In this document: in pieces, positions 1-9,145 of the stretch | How positions within the stretch are numbered: position 1 is the stretch's first letter | Layout: each line of letters opens with the position of its first letter | Assembly (NCBI GenBank): GCA_009787745.1 | Contig: WQST01000012.1 | Span: forward strand, 1-25,227 | Length of the DNA: 25,227 bases | Direction: 5' to 3' | Source of the DNA: Lachnospiraceae bacterium | GTDB lineage: Bacteria > Bacillota > Clostridia > Lachnospirales > Lachnospiraceae | Made by a program: the position numbers and the translations under genes | The notes under the pieces: model-generated | What the model was told of the DNA's origin: nothing | Databases searched by the model: none | Seen by the model: only the letters and a program-made list of their open reading frames with translations

Positions 1-215
1 ATCAGTTTTTCCTTTTCTTTCAATGTACAGCACTTATAATTTAGATCCGTAAAAAAGCCAAATTCTAATTCTCGCTTTGTTGTAGTATTATGTGACAGCC
101 CGTCAAACCATGAAATATCGAGCCGCGCATCTACTCCAATACTTAGAAATTTCTGATACAAGGCATACTGCTGTAGCTGATTGCCTACACCTCCCGCAAT
201 CTGAATTATGACCAT
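1..215 (-). CDS. GT11 alpha-1,2-fucosyltransferase-like, N-terminal part (cut by window edge)
   Basis: Only the first 71 codons are in the window; the gene runs off the left edge. The start is the ATG at 215-213, preceded by a strong AAGGAG ribosome binding site at 221-226. The protein begins MVIIQIAGGVGNQLQQYAL. This is the first beta strand and GDP-sugar-binding glycine loop (GGxGNQ) of family GT11, whose characterised members transfer L-fucose from GDP-fucose in alpha-1,2 linkage. It closely resembles the start of the complete GT11 protein encoded at 18720-19643 (MVIIQMSGGLGNQMFQYAL), so the locus has at least two such paralogues, although the DNA of the two has diverged. It follows the uronide hydrolase gene by 29 bases and is probably in the same leftward operon. 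The catalytic C-terminal half cannot be seen, so donor and linkage are inferred from the family. Confidence 0.85.
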   Translation of the reverse strand, partial: MVIIQIAGGVGNQLQQYALYQKFLSIGVDARLDISWFDGLSHNTTTKRELEFGFFTDLNYKCCTLKEKEKL

Positions 216-244
216 GTTATCTCCTTCACCGCCAATTTAACTCT

Positions 245-1327
245 TTATAACCCTTCGCGTATGCCAACAGAAAATAATGATAATGCCGGTCCCAATACCC
301 AAGGATAATAATCATATTTTTGCGGATAAACACCGAATCCGCCGCATTCAGCCTGACAATTATATATTTTCCCTTCTGTCACTTCTTTAATCAAAGTTTC
401 GCGCCCGCGAAGCAATCTCGATCTATGAATACCAATTAAAATATCATTTTCAAGCCCTCTGGCAATCGCATATAGTATCATCGCTGTCGCCGAAGTGTCA
501 AAAGGCCCTTCCCTTGCCGGAAGCTGCCAGGGATAACATCCGTCTTCACGTTGGTAGGCTTCAACTTTATCAACTAGGCGGCGGAAATATTGCTTTATTT
601 CATCGTACTCCGCGATTTCTTTATCCATAAAAATCAAGCTGTCCGCCAACCCCATCATTAACCAGCCGCAAGCCCTACCCCATCCTATGATTCCATGTTT
701 GACTTGATTTTTGGCTTCATAGCCATGATACGGCAAACCTGTACGGCTATCCATTCCATGTGCAAAAAAATTCTTAATCTGCTTACAAGCCAGACTAATT
801 GCATCAGCATCATTATATGTACTGCCATATTTGCATAAGAAAGGGCATATCATCCCAATTCCGTCAGCATATACGTGATTGTTCCCATGTGCGGGGCGGT
901 AGGGTAGGCTCCCGTTTTCATCCACGGCATGTTCTTTCAGATATTTGACCATTTGGTCAAGAAGCCCTTTTAGCTTTTCATCACCGGTGATTTGATGTAA
1001 TTCAATTAATGCCTGTCCTGCCAGAATGTCATCAAGACAGAGAATTTTCCGGCGACTATTGATAAATCTCATGTAGTATTTCATCAGGTTTTGCTTTATC
1101 ACCAAAGAAATCTCTGAACTCAAATTATTACTATAATATGCCATCAGTGCGTTTGCTAAAAGCCCTGTCGGCCAGTTAAGTCTGTCAAAAGGCTCTACTT
1201 TCCTTCCGGCGGCACGACGCAAGAAGCGTTTAGAACGCTCCAAAAAACTATACCGCGGGTAATTCATCAGCATAAAAAGCGCTTCATCAGCCATTGCTTT
1301 TGATTTATTTTTCATTTCATCAACCAT
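245..1327 (-). CDS. GH105/GH88-type unsaturated uronyl hydrolase
   Basis: A 360-residue protein of the alpha6/alpha6-barrel family that includes YteR-like unsaturated rhamnogalacturonyl hydrolases, which remove 4,5-unsaturated uronic acids by hydration. Visible landmarks are HVYADGIGMICPFL (151-164), which contains the position of the family's catalytic Asp (D155); HGYE at 201; GWGRACGW (215-222); and DTSATAMI (277-284), which lines the same barrel. There is no signal peptide or membrane segment, so it should be cytoplasmic. The start ATG at 1327 follows AGGAGG (1333-1338) and overlaps the end of the upstream GT-C gene by 8 bases, suggesting coupled translation. Such enzymes normally sit beside polysaccharide lyases in degradation loci, and no lyase is seen here. 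It may trim or recycle a uronate-containing glycan made by this locus. The family is clear; the substrate is not. Confidence 0.8.
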   Translation of the reverse strand: MVDEMKNKSKAMADEALFMLMNYPRYSFLERSKRFLRRAAGRKVEPFDRLNWPTGLLANALMAYYSNNLSSEISLVIKQNLMKYYMRFINSRRKILCLDDILAGQALIELHQITGDEKLKGLLDQMVKYLKEHAVDENGSLPYRPAHGNNHVYADGIGMICPFLCKYGSTYNDADAISLACKQIKNFFAHGMDSRTGLPYHGYEAKNQVKHGIIGWGRACGWLMMGLADSLIFMDKEIAEYDEIKQYFRRLVDKVEAYQREDGCYPWQLPAREGPFDTSATAMILYAIARGLENDILIGIHRSRLLRGRETLIKEVTEGKIYNCQAECGGFGVYPQKYDYYPWVLGPALSLFSVGIREGL

Positions 1328-2822
1328 CTTTTCCTCCTACTTCAAACCCTTGATTATACTCAGGGCGCAATGATTTCATTAATCCTAACATCGCCAGAAT
1401 AAAAAACATCGGCAGTAGCACAACAAAATACCTGCTGCGCACCTCTACCAGTAAAAACGAGAAGAAATAGCCGAAAATCAGAATATTTATAAAAATAATA
1501 AAATCCGGCAGTTCATATTTTCTGCGCTTGTATATAAAGTATAATGATAAGCTAAGTATGATAAACCAGCAAATCCCTCCCGACACACGGATAAGGTCAT
1601 ACAGTATCCCGTTAAGCGACGGATAATAAGCCGCAAGGCTATCAACCATATTCACATTATCACCAGCCAATTGAAACGATTTATTAATTAGAAGAATAGC
1701 GATATTTTCCAATTCAAGTTCCATGTAGCGTTCGATACCTTCTTTTTGAAGTCTCCGGAAAACTTCTGAATAATCCCGGTCAAATTCAGTGATAAGTTTC
1801 CCAAGATAGCCGTCATCATCTTCATTATATCTGCCATGTGAGTCATAATTAGCACCGACATATATGTTCCATCCGCTTTTATATTCATTCGTCGGCAATC
1901 CGGTCGAATTATTAACTACTTGTTGCCAACCATACCCTATCACTCTGCTTAACATTAAAATGATGGCGATGGAAATCAAACTATTAAGCACCAATTTGAA
2001 TTTTCCTGTCCTTATTAATAATAAAACATGATAGAGGACAATTGCAATAACTGCTATAATTGAAATTGGTCTGAAAGCATCTAAAAATGCTAATGACAAA
2101 GCTAACAACGCACTAAGTCCAATCGTTCGCCAAAGAATGTTTATTTTTCGGTACATATTATATGAGATTATTAAGATAAGGAGAATTGCTGCATTAACTA
2201 TAATAATCGGGAGTGCCAGAACGCAAAAGGCAATGTTAACCGGACATATCCACCAAAGGCATGCCGAAAGATACGCCCATTTAGGAGATTGCTTCAACTG
2301 ATAAATCAGCCAACCCATCAAACACGATGCGATTAAGTCGAAAAATGTATTAAGCAAAATTATTGCTAAAAGACCACTTCCCATAATTTTAAACATCGCT
2401 GTAAGCAGGACAATATAAGAATAATAAAACGGAAACATCCCAATGTAATAGGCGTGATAAAATTCTCCGCTTTGAAAAAGCGATGTGGCGTTTTCAATGA
2501 AAGGGTCAAAAACTGCGACGAATTCGAATTGAAGAAACCAAAACCTCAAAATAAATCCACATGCAAAAAGCAGCACTATCGCCGATATTTGAATCCATTT
2601 ATAATTCTTGATATAATTAACTATCCGCATAATAAAAGTTTTAGGAATATATATTATCGCTATTACGGTTGCAACTAGAAATATCAGGATTAGTGTTCTG
2701 ACGATTTCAGAGTTCACTTGTCCGATGTGTATGATATTTACCAATATAATATACACATTAAGAACAACAAAAAGAGTACTTAATAAGCGTATGCATAAAC
2801 TCAATTTCGTTTGCTTAATCAT
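1320..2822 (-). CDS. GT39/ArnT-like membrane glycosyltransferase (GT-C fold)
   Basis: A polytopic membrane protein of 500 residues. It has three hydrophobic segments in the first 97 residues (about 7-30, 42-64, 77-97) and about 11-12 in all. Just after the third segment lies VAVFDPFIENATSLFQ, with D106 in the place of the acidic residue found in the first extracytoplasmic loop of GT-C enzymes of the ArnT/PMT type. A soluble stretch around 315-375 (GWNIYVGANYDSHGRYNEDDDG) resembles extracytoplasmic loops of GT39-like proteins of Gram-positive bacteria. Family members transfer a sugar from a polyprenyl-phosphate carrier on the outer face of the membrane. AAGGA lies just before the ATG at 2822, and the gene follows its neighbour by 14 bases. 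Its 3' end overlaps the uronide hydrolase gene. Probable role: side-chain addition to the exported polymer. Donor and acceptor are unknown. Confidence 0.7.
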   Translation of the reverse strand: MIKQTKLSLCIRLLSTLFVVLNVYIILVNIIHIGQVNSEIVRTLILIFLVATVIAIIYIPKTFIMRIVNYIKNYKWIQISAIVLLFACGFILRFWFLQFEFVAVFDPFIENATSLFQSGEFYHAYYIGMFPFYYSYIVLLTAMFKIMGSGLLAIILLNTFFDLIASCLMGWLIYQLKQSPKWAYLSACLWWICPVNIAFCVLALPIIIVNAAILLILIISYNMYRKINILWRTIGLSALLALSLAFLDAFRPISIIAVIAIVLYHVLLLIRTGKFKLVLNSLISIAIILMLSRVIGYGWQQVVNNSTGLPTNEYKSGWNIYVGANYDSHGRYNEDDDGYLGKLITEFDRDYSEVFRRLQKEGIERYMELELENIAILLINKSFQLAGDNVNMVDSLAAYYPSLNGILYDLIRVSGGICWFIILSLSLYFIYKRRKYELPDFIIFINILIFGYFFSFLLVEVRSRYFVVLLPMFFILAMLGLMKSLRPEYNQGFEVGGKDG

Positions 2823-2836
2823 TTATTCCTTACCTC

Positions 2837-4345
2837 TTATTCACTCAGTATATAATAAACATTATCATCCGGGCATATCAAATAGTTATTAATGATAATC
2901 TTATTCTTTGTAATTTTATGATTATATAAAGTCTCCGACAAGCAATCTACTCCCCATTTTTCCGGCGAATTAAAAGGGACATATAAATCTATGCTCGTTG
3001 CCCCTTCATCATCAGCTTGTATAAATAATGGAATAAATGTATTCACTAATGCCTTATCTTTATCTGTAGACGACATCTTATAAGGATAGCTTGAATTAAT
3101 CATAACACAAAAAATCAACACCACAATCAACGGAACACAAATCACCAATTGCTTTAGTTCTGTAAGGATATGGACAAGCAAGAAGCTGATAAACAATATC
3201 ATGAAATAAAAAACACCATACGCACATCTTGTCTCTGAAATATAGTATGGACCGCTTTTTGCCGCCACGAGAACAATGAAAACAAAGTTAATCACTGCCG
3301 AAGCAAGACATAATAAAGCCAGACGAATGACTTTGTTTGTCATAAAATCTTTCTTTTTATAGCAAACAATAAAAGCCGCCGTCGTAATCAGAAACATCAA
3401 GCCAAAAACATAATTATTTATTGACCGAACAAGTAAAAAGACATTGTATACCGATTCACCAATCCTACCGGCGAATTCCATGCTGAAGACGGAGCCAAAA
3501 TAAGTTTTATCAAGAGGCTCTTTTGAGCGTCCGCTAGATAATTCAAGGGGAATCGCAATTATCGTTCCGAAAAAGATGATTGCGGCAATCAGGTAATTTT
3601 TGAAAAAATCCAAGTTAAACTTCTTTAGCTTAGTTAAAAACTTCCCTTTTTCACGGAATGCCGGATAGAATCTCCAAACCAAAACTGCCGCGGAAAAAGT
3701 GAATAGGATACCCGCAGCATAAAGCATTGAAAAAATTCCGAAATATATCCCGACAAACAACCACCCTTTCGTAAGACCGGGCGGAGTGGCGAGCAGACTA
3801 TCTCTTATATAAATCTGCCGCAGCAATTCAAGAATAATAATTGAATTAAGGATATTCGGAAAGACATAATAGAAATATAAAGTATACTGACTACTATAAA
3901 ACATATGTTCATTATCAGCCGGATTATCTTTAAATATCGCGAAAAATATCATCATTGTCAGAATACTGAGCATCGCATTTAAATTTTTGTTTTCACACAA
4001 GGTAGTGAATAAACGATAAATAACCAGAAATAAAATCATCAAAAATATCGCTTTAACGATGGCAAGAGTAATGCTTGCCGCAACGAGATAATCACCGGTC
4101 AAAGGATAAACTAAAAAAGACGAAATATAGCCGATTAAAGGCATTAGGTGTTCCGGTAAAAGGCGCGTAACATTCCACCAACCTACCAAGGGAATCGGGT
4201 GAGATTCAAAAATGCCGAAATATCGCCAGTCGTCGTCATACCGCAGAAGAATAGGGTCAGCTACGGAATAGTAAAGATAGATTACAATAAAGACCAAAAA
4301 TGCGAAAAATACTGCTAATTTATTTTCTATTATCCGCTTAATCAT
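2837..4345 (-). CDS. Polytopic membrane protein of unknown function with a DDDW motif, possible GT-C enzyme
   Basis: About 502 residues with roughly 11 hydrophobic segments. After the first segment (about 9-28) comes ADPILLRYDDDWRYF, an acidic DDDW cluster at residues 37-40, in the position where GT-C glycosyltransferases have their catalytic-loop acids. A conserved-looking loop follows (WWNVTRLLPEHLMPLIGY). A hydrophilic C-terminal tail of about 70 residues (TSIDLYVPFNSPEKW and onward) is probably extracytoplasmic. I choose the ATG at 4345. A TTG directly before it (4348) is in frame, but AAAGG lies 10 bases before the ATG and 7 before the TTG, so both are possible. The start overlaps the end of the flippase gene by 8 bases. 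I do not recognise the family. Layout and context suggest glycosyl transfer or polymer modification at the membrane, which is inference only. Confidence 0.6.
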   Translation of the reverse strand: MIKRIIENKLAVFFAFLVFIVIYLYYSVADPILLRYDDDWRYFGIFESHPIPLVGWWNVTRLLPEHLMPLIGYISSFLVYPLTGDYLVAASITLAIVKAIFLMILFLVIYRLFTTLCENKNLNAMLSILTMMIFFAIFKDNPADNEHMFYSSQYTLYFYYVFPNILNSIIILELLRQIYIRDSLLATPPGLTKGWLFVGIYFGIFSMLYAAGILFTFSAAVLVWRFYPAFREKGKFLTKLKKFNLDFFKNYLIAAIIFFGTIIAIPLELSSGRSKEPLDKTYFGSVFSMEFAGRIGESVYNVFLLVRSINNYVFGLMFLITTAAFIVCYKKKDFMTNKVIRLALLCLASAVINFVFIVLVAAKSGPYYISETRCAYGVFYFMILFISFLLVHILTELKQLVICVPLIVVLIFCVMINSSYPYKMSSTDKDKALVNTFIPLFIQADDEGATSIDLYVPFNSPEKWGVDCLSETLYNHKITKNKIIINNYLICPDDNVYYILSE

Positions 4346-5885
4346 CAATTTTGCGCCTTTCGTAAAACCAACTTTTAATTAACTCCCACAAGTAACAAAA
4401 CTCCTCACTTCTCCGAAATAACAAAATAAAAATACCGTTAAATATAAGTGTTATTATCAACCCCATTAAAATAAAAGTCAAGATATTAAGTTTACTTAAA
4501 ATAAAACCTCCGATAAATAAGCATATCATTAGTAAACCGGCGGTGACTATCAGATATTTAAACCAATCTATATAAAACCCGGACGCTTTCCGTTCAAAGC
4601 AAATCCGGTATATAATCCGGGGACGGATAAAATTAGCCAGTAAACCGGAAACGAGCGTGCCGATAAAGACACCAACCAATCCTAAATGCTTAACGAGGCT
4701 TAGAGCAATGACGACATTCAGAATTCCTTGAATCAGCGGTAAATACCGGTCCGGTTCAAAAACTCCGGCGGCTGTTTTGAAGTTAAATAAAACAACTCTA
4801 TCACCTTTGAAGTAAAAATCTGTCACCATTAAGGCAACCACCGTAACACTCAAAACTCTTTCCGCACCAAGCCAAATGCTTATAAAAGGCGACAGTAGGA
4901 CGAAAAAAACCACCGCAAAGAATCCATATATCCAACAAGCAAAAAAACGATAAACACGGAACAGTAAAAATTGCTTTTCTTTTGTTTCTGTCGCAATCAA
5001 ATTTCCGAAACTGCTGATGACATTATTAAATATTATATCAACAAAGCGGGAAACAAAATCAATAATCATATTATAGCTGCCAATGAAGGCAAGCAACCTG
5101 ACATTAATAAAAGCTGAAACAATCATGCCACCGGTCTGAATTCTCATGACGTCGCCGACTTTCGTTAAGACTAAAGCTTTTGTCTTCGTAATAATAACCT
5201 GTGTTTCTTCTTTTGTCAGTTTTTCAACATTTTTCTCTTTCAGATATGGGTACATTCGATTCAGATAATAATTAGCGAAAATCTTCTGCGTAAGTTCAAC
5301 AAATGCCGCCGATAATAAATACCAGTAAAAATTCTTCGTAATAACTATCACTAAAAGCTGTATTACAACGGTAATAATCCGGGTAATCGTAATAATATTC
5401 GAATGGATATAATTCTTCTGCTCAGCATTTACCAGACTAAACTTGTATGCAACGAAGTAAGTACTGACCGTATTAAACAAAAAGATAAAATAATAGAGTG
5501 TCAAATCACGAACGGAAATATCTGCGACGCCTTCCGGTACGTTAACCAAATACGGCAAAAATGGCGATATCGCTGTACCAATCACAGCGACAACGATTCC
5601 AATCGTAATATATGCCTTTTTGTAAAGGCGCATATAAGACTTTATCTTTTCTGTCCGCTGATGTGCGACCGGAGCATAAAGGCTAAAGGTTAATGCCGTT
5701 CCGATGCCCAGTTCAGCCATTGATAATACGGACAAAATAATGGTATATAAATCATTTACGCCTGTTAAGGTATCACCCAAATGATGAATAAAAACCGAGC
5801 GTAAAACCATTCCCAAAGGTCCGGTAATAATAATACCGAGATATCCGAACATGATATTTTTCGATGCTTTATTAACTCTACTCAT
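4338..5885 (-). CDS. Wzx-like lipid-linked oligosaccharide flippase (MATE/MVF superfamily)
   Basis: A 515-residue integral membrane protein with about 12-14 hydrophobic segments spread evenly along its length, typical for polysaccharide flippases that move undecaprenyl-diphosphate-linked repeat units across the membrane. The N-terminus (SKNIMFGYLGIIITGPLGMV, then LGDTLTGVNDLYTIILSVLS and AELGIGTALTFSLYAPVA) matches the pattern of Gram-positive polysaccharide biosynthesis flippases. A basic loop follows (HQRTEKIKSYMRLYKKAY). The start ATG at 5885 directly abuts the stop codon of the pyruvyl transferase gene and is preceded by GAGG eight bases upstream. The same operon carries an initiating transferase and a polymerase, so this is the expected Wzx of a Wzx/Wzy system. 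The ABC exporter at 13939-15696 may serve a second glycan. Confidence 0.88.
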   Translation of the reverse strand: MSRVNKASKNIMFGYLGIIITGPLGMVLRSVFIHHLGDTLTGVNDLYTIILSVLSMAELGIGTALTFSLYAPVAHQRTEKIKSYMRLYKKAYITIGIVVAVIGTAISPFLPYLVNVPEGVADISVRDLTLYYFIFLFNTVSTYFVAYKFSLVNAEQKNYIHSNIITITRIITVVIQLLVIVITKNFYWYLLSAAFVELTQKIFANYYLNRMYPYLKEKNVEKLTKEETQVIITKTKALVLTKVGDVMRIQTGGMIVSAFINVRLLAFIGSYNMIIDFVSRFVDIIFNNVISSFGNLIATETKEKQFLLFRVYRFFACWIYGFFAVVFFVLLSPFISIWLGAERVLSVTVVALMVTDFYFKGDRVVLFNFKTAAGVFEPDRYLPLIQGILNVVIALSLVKHLGLVGVFIGTLVSGLLANFIRPRIIYRICFERKASGFYIDWFKYLIVTAGLLMICLFIGGFILSKLNILTFILMGLIITLIFNGIFILLFRRSEEFCYLWELIKSWFYERRKIDD

Positions 5886-7061
5886 TCACATTACCTCATT
5901 AAGCAGAGCGCCAATCTTCATTGCTTCTTTAATATAACCCGGCATTTTTACGGAAAGCTTTTCCCTTATATTTGCTTGATTTTCCTGAATCCAATTAAAA
6001 GCCCTGATGATATCATCGCTTTTCTTAAGTGCCTGAACCGGTATAACGTAGTTTTCGTCCGTCCCGAAGATATCCACGGCGATACCGCGCGCTTTGACCG
6101 AATATCCGATGACTAATGTCGGCACAAGGCTTGAGTAAGCGGCAATTGTCGCATGGGTTCTCGCACCGATGAAATATTTAAGGCGGGCAATATAACCCTT
6201 AAGTTCTTCACAGGAAGCATCGGGGAACATCACCACCCGACCTGATGGAGCAAATTCATCATACAGCTTACGCAGGGGAATACGGTCGTCATTTCGCTCC
6301 CAGACCACATGCGGAATCAAAGCAATCTGCATATCGGTAGTTTTTATGATATGTTTTATCAAGGCGCGATACCCGTCCATCGTAATTCCTGTTTCTTCTT
6401 CATTCGCAAGAACTAAGGGGCTTAAATTGATACCGACGGTATTATTTAAACTAAAACCTTCCGGTAACGGTAAATCCTTTTTGCCTAATGCAAAAGCGGG
6501 GTCGGGAAGGAGATAGAGCCGGGGGTGATTAATTTTTTTCAGTGCTTCATAAGTTATCGATTCACGGGCTATAATCATATGATAACGAAGCATGTCCGCG
6601 ATAATTTCCGGCTTTCTTAATAATTCAGGTTCAACTGAACAGCCTAATAAAATCGTTTTTATCCCTTTTTGATTAAAAGCGCTGTTCATTAAAACCAAAT
6701 CATCTGTCATTATATCATAACAATAGTTATCGCCGCCAATAGAAATTGCCAGTTCAGGTAATTCTTTGTTATTAAAGACTTTATGATATCGGTACCTGAT
6801 GAAACTTTCACGGTCTTTTGTTATTTTACGGTATATATAATACAAGATATGAATCGGACGATAGCGTTTAAAATGGCGCTCTTGCAATAAAGAAATGCGT
6901 CCGCTATCACTTAATTTTTTTAAGGAATATTGTAAGTCTTCCGTTACATTAACACTTAGTATGCCGATTGGTTCACCAAGTATCTTTGCGACACTGTTTA
7001 CAATTGCCTCACAACCGTGATTGCCGCTTCCCGCGTGCATATATAAAACAATTCTTTCCAA
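5886..7061 (-). CDS. Polysaccharide pyruvyl transferase family protein (WcaK/CsaB-like)
   Basis: 391 residues of the polysaccharide pyruvyl transferase family, which adds ketal-linked pyruvate from phosphoenolpyruvate to a sugar of a surface glycan and so gives it negative charge. The N-terminus RIVLYMHAGSGNHGCEAIV (3-21) is the typical first strand and glycine-rich loop. A C-terminal block with FIGARTHATIAAYSSLVPT (about 296-314) followed by GYSVKARGIAVDIFG is the family's nucleotide-binding-like half. The probable start is a TTG at 7061. The first strand (IVLYMHAG) would be broken by starting at the later ATG (7040), and AAAGGA lies 10 bases upstream of the TTG. The gene lies 15 bases after a GT2 gene and abuts the flippase gene. 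Some members of this family have other roles, so the exact reaction is inferred. Confidence 0.88.
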   Translation of the reverse strand: MERIVLYMHAGSGNHGCEAIVNSVAKILGEPIGILSVNVTEDLQYSLKKLSDSGRISLLQERHFKRYRPIHILYYIYRKITKDRESFIRYRYHKVFNNKELPELAISIGGDNYCYDIMTDDLVLMNSAFNQKGIKTILLGCSVEPELLRKPEIIADMLRYHMIIARESITYEALKKINHPRLYLLPDPAFALGKKDLPLPEGFSLNNTVGINLSPLVLANEEETGITMDGYRALIKHIIKTTDMQIALIPHVVWERNDDRIPLRKLYDEFAPSGRVVMFPDASCEELKGYIARLKYFIGARTHATIAAYSSLVPTLVIGYSVKARGIAVDIFGTDENYVIPVQALKKSDDIIRAFNWIQENQANIREKLSVKMPGYIKEAMKIGALLNEVM

Positions 7062-7076
7062 TATATGTTTATCCTT

Positions 7077-8090
7077 TCAGTTATTTTTCCGATATTTCCA
7101 CAAATAATACAGATTTATATAAAGCCGCGGGCATAAAGCAAACAACCTGACTTTTATCTTATACCCGAAACTCAATTCGTGATAAGCGCCCGATACTTTA
7201 AACGCTTCCCTTAGCTTTCTTTGACAATCTTTTATTTCGCTTAAATATTCATTTCTGACCTTTTTCGGTAAAATTGCTATTTTCCCAACCGTCAACATGA
7301 CCGATACCATAATATTAGCCGCGGTACGGTAATTCAAATCGGGGCGAATTAAAGCGATTCGATCATAAGCTTTCTGCCAGCAGGTAATCCTGTCCATATA
7401 TTCAGGGTTAAAAGTACGTAATGTCAGCCCCCCGGGATTAATAAAATAACCATATCCGCTGAAGCCGGAAATCGCAAGCTTGGTTGATTTAGACACAACA
7501 TCCAAAAGAAAAAGCATATCTTCACCAATCGACAGGTCTTTTTCAAAGCGGATCCTGCCTATGCTTGAACGGCGGTAAATCTTGCCCCAGCAACGGCAAT
7601 CGCCTGATAAAATCCCCTTATCGAGATATTCAAAACCTTTATACGTAATGTTACTCCCCGAATAGTCAGCATTTATTTTCTTTACTGCCTCATCATAATC
7701 ATTTTCGCTATGCCATGTAAAAAAATCAATTCCGGCAAAGTCAAAATCACCATCATTACACATTTCATACATGTGCTTTAGCGCTCCTGATATTAGCCGG
7801 TCGTCAGCATCGACAAAGGTAACGAAGTCGCCGTTCATAATATCAAGTCCCGCGTTCCGCGCACAAGAAACACCCAAGTCCTCCATCGTGATGATGCGAA
7901 TAATATCATATTCTTTTTTTATATTTTCACAAATAATACCGGTATGGTCGGTCGAACCGTCATTAACAATAATGATTTCTAAATCATATCGCGGATTTTG
8001 TTGTTCCAGGATGCTATTAACGCAGTTCATCAGGTAATCCTGCCCATTATGAACGGGTATAATAACACTGATTAAATCTTTTTTTATCAT
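7077..8090 (-). CDS. GT2 family glycosyltransferase
   Basis: A 337-residue GT-A fold enzyme. The N-terminal catalytic domain shows LISVIIPVHNGQDYL (6-20), the nucleotide-contact motif IIIVNDGSTD (39-48), SCARNAGLDIMNGDFVTF (75-92), and the metal-binding DADD (94-97). These mark an inverting family 2 transferase using a nucleotide-diphospho-sugar at the cytoplasmic membrane face. The C-terminal part (SIGEDMLFLLDVVSKS) contains the ED motif common in this family. The basic C-terminal end (KVRLFALCPRLYINLYYLWKYRK) may form a membrane-associated helix. The start ATG overlaps the stop of the preceding GT2 gene in the four-base pattern ATGA, so the two are probably translationally coupled. The sugar transferred cannot be read from the sequence. 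Confidence 0.92.
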   Translation of the reverse strand: MIKKDLISVIIPVHNGQDYLMNCVNSILEQQNPRYDLEIIIVNDGSTDHTGIICENIKKEYDIIRIITMEDLGVSCARNAGLDIMNGDFVTFVDADDRLISGALKHMYEMCNDGDFDFAGIDFFTWHSENDYDEAVKKINADYSGSNITYKGFEYLDKGILSGDCRCWGKIYRRSSIGRIRFEKDLSIGEDMLFLLDVVSKSTKLAISGFSGYGYFINPGGLTLRTFNPEYMDRITCWQKAYDRIALIRPDLNYRTAANIMVSVMLTVGKIAILPKKVRNEYLSEIKDCQRKLREAFKVSGAYHELSFGYKIKVRLFALCPRLYINLYYLWKYRKNN

Positions 8091-9142
8091 AGCTCTTTTC
8101 TCAGATAAAATATTTTCGTCGCCGCTCTCAACAAGACAATTGTTATATTACAAGGATTTTTAATGACAAGATAAAGCAATCGGTTAGACGCTCTTTTTAT
8201 ATTGAGCGGATATAATTTAGCAATCTTCCGCGTATTCTCAGCGGAACATATCATCTTGATATTTCGGCGATATTCACTGCCGTTTTGGTTACCCCTGACC
8301 TCATTCTTTACAGCCAGCATTATTTGAAATAAGTGTTCACTCAAGCATTGCTTTTCAATTTCAGCCGCCGTTATACTATATTTATGAGAAACAACTTTTT
8401 CCGTCATTATCCGATTTGTGATAGCATTCAGCTTTTTAACGTGCTGATAAAAATTCGGTAAATATCCGTGCATAAGCGAACCTGAATTATAGTAATAATG
8501 ATAAAAAAATGCGTCCTTCATAATAACTATCCGCTTACTGTCAAATAAAGCGGGCAAAATCATCGCCGAATCTTCACCGATTTTCAGATTACTGTCACAA
8601 TAGTGCAGATTGTTAACGATTAGATTACGTGAAATTAACTTCATCGCGCGCGATAAGAATATATATTTTTCTTCATTTCCGACTATATTTCTGAATATAT
8701 CTTGTAATTCAATACCTTCATATACACCGGAAGGCAGACCGTGCCGGTAAGCGAATGTACCGTAGGCGTATTCCATGTTCATATTGCAACAGACTATCTC
8801 ATCCGTATTTAACTTTAATTGGTTAAACATTTCGGAAATCATATTTATATCAACTTGGTCGTCGCTGTCAACAAAGCATAGATATTCACCCTTACTTACG
8901 CTGATTCCATGATGACATGCCGCCATCGGTCCCGCATTATTCTGATGAAAATAAATGAAACGACTGTTTTTATCAATGTAAGATTTACAAATATCTTCGC
9001 TTTTATCCGTTGAACCGTCATTGATGAGAATGATTTCTAAATTATGATACGTTTGATTGTGTAAACTGTTTAAACAACGGTCAAGGTAAAGTTCTGTATT
9101 ATATATTGGCACAATAATGCTAATTAACGGCAGACTAATCAT
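8087..9142 (-). CDS. GT2 family glycosyltransferase
   Basis: About 351 residues. The sequence shows ISIIVPIYNTELYLDRC near residue 7, then ILINDGSTD (38-46), GPMAACHHGISVSKGEYLCF, and the metal-binding DSDD (92-95), all typical of GT2. IGEDSAMILPAL further on carries the ED motif. I choose the ATG at 9142 instead of the GTG three bases upstream, because AAAGGA then stands 6 bases from the ATG but only 3 from the GTG. It begins just after the stop of the GT4 gene and ends in an ATGA overlap with the next GT2 gene. It shares domain order with its neighbour at 7077-8090 but is not a recent copy. Donor sugar and acceptor are unknown. Confidence 0.92.
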   Translation of the reverse strand: MISLPLISIIVPIYNTELYLDRCLNSLHNQTYHNLEIILINDGSTDKSEDICKSYIDKNSRFIYFHQNNAGPMAACHHGISVSKGEYLCFVDSDDQVDINMISEMFNQLKLNTDEIVCCNMNMEYAYGTFAYRHGLPSGVYEGIELQDIFRNIVGNEEKYIFLSRAMKLISRNLIVNNLHYCDSNLKIGEDSAMILPALFDSKRIVIMKDAFFYHYYYNSGSLMHGYLPNFYQHVKKLNAITNRIMTEKVVSHKYSITAAEIEKQCLSEHLFQIMLAVKNEVRGNQNGSEYRRNIKMICSAENTRKIAKLYPLNIKRASNRLLYLVIKNPCNITIVLLRAATKIFYLRKEL

Positions 9143-9145
9143 CAC

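Noticed and set aside
7077..9142. Recent tandem duplication of the two adjacent GT2 genes
   Set aside because: The proteins share only family motifs. The regions between motifs and the DNA differ widely, so they are ancient relatives or independent acquisitions.
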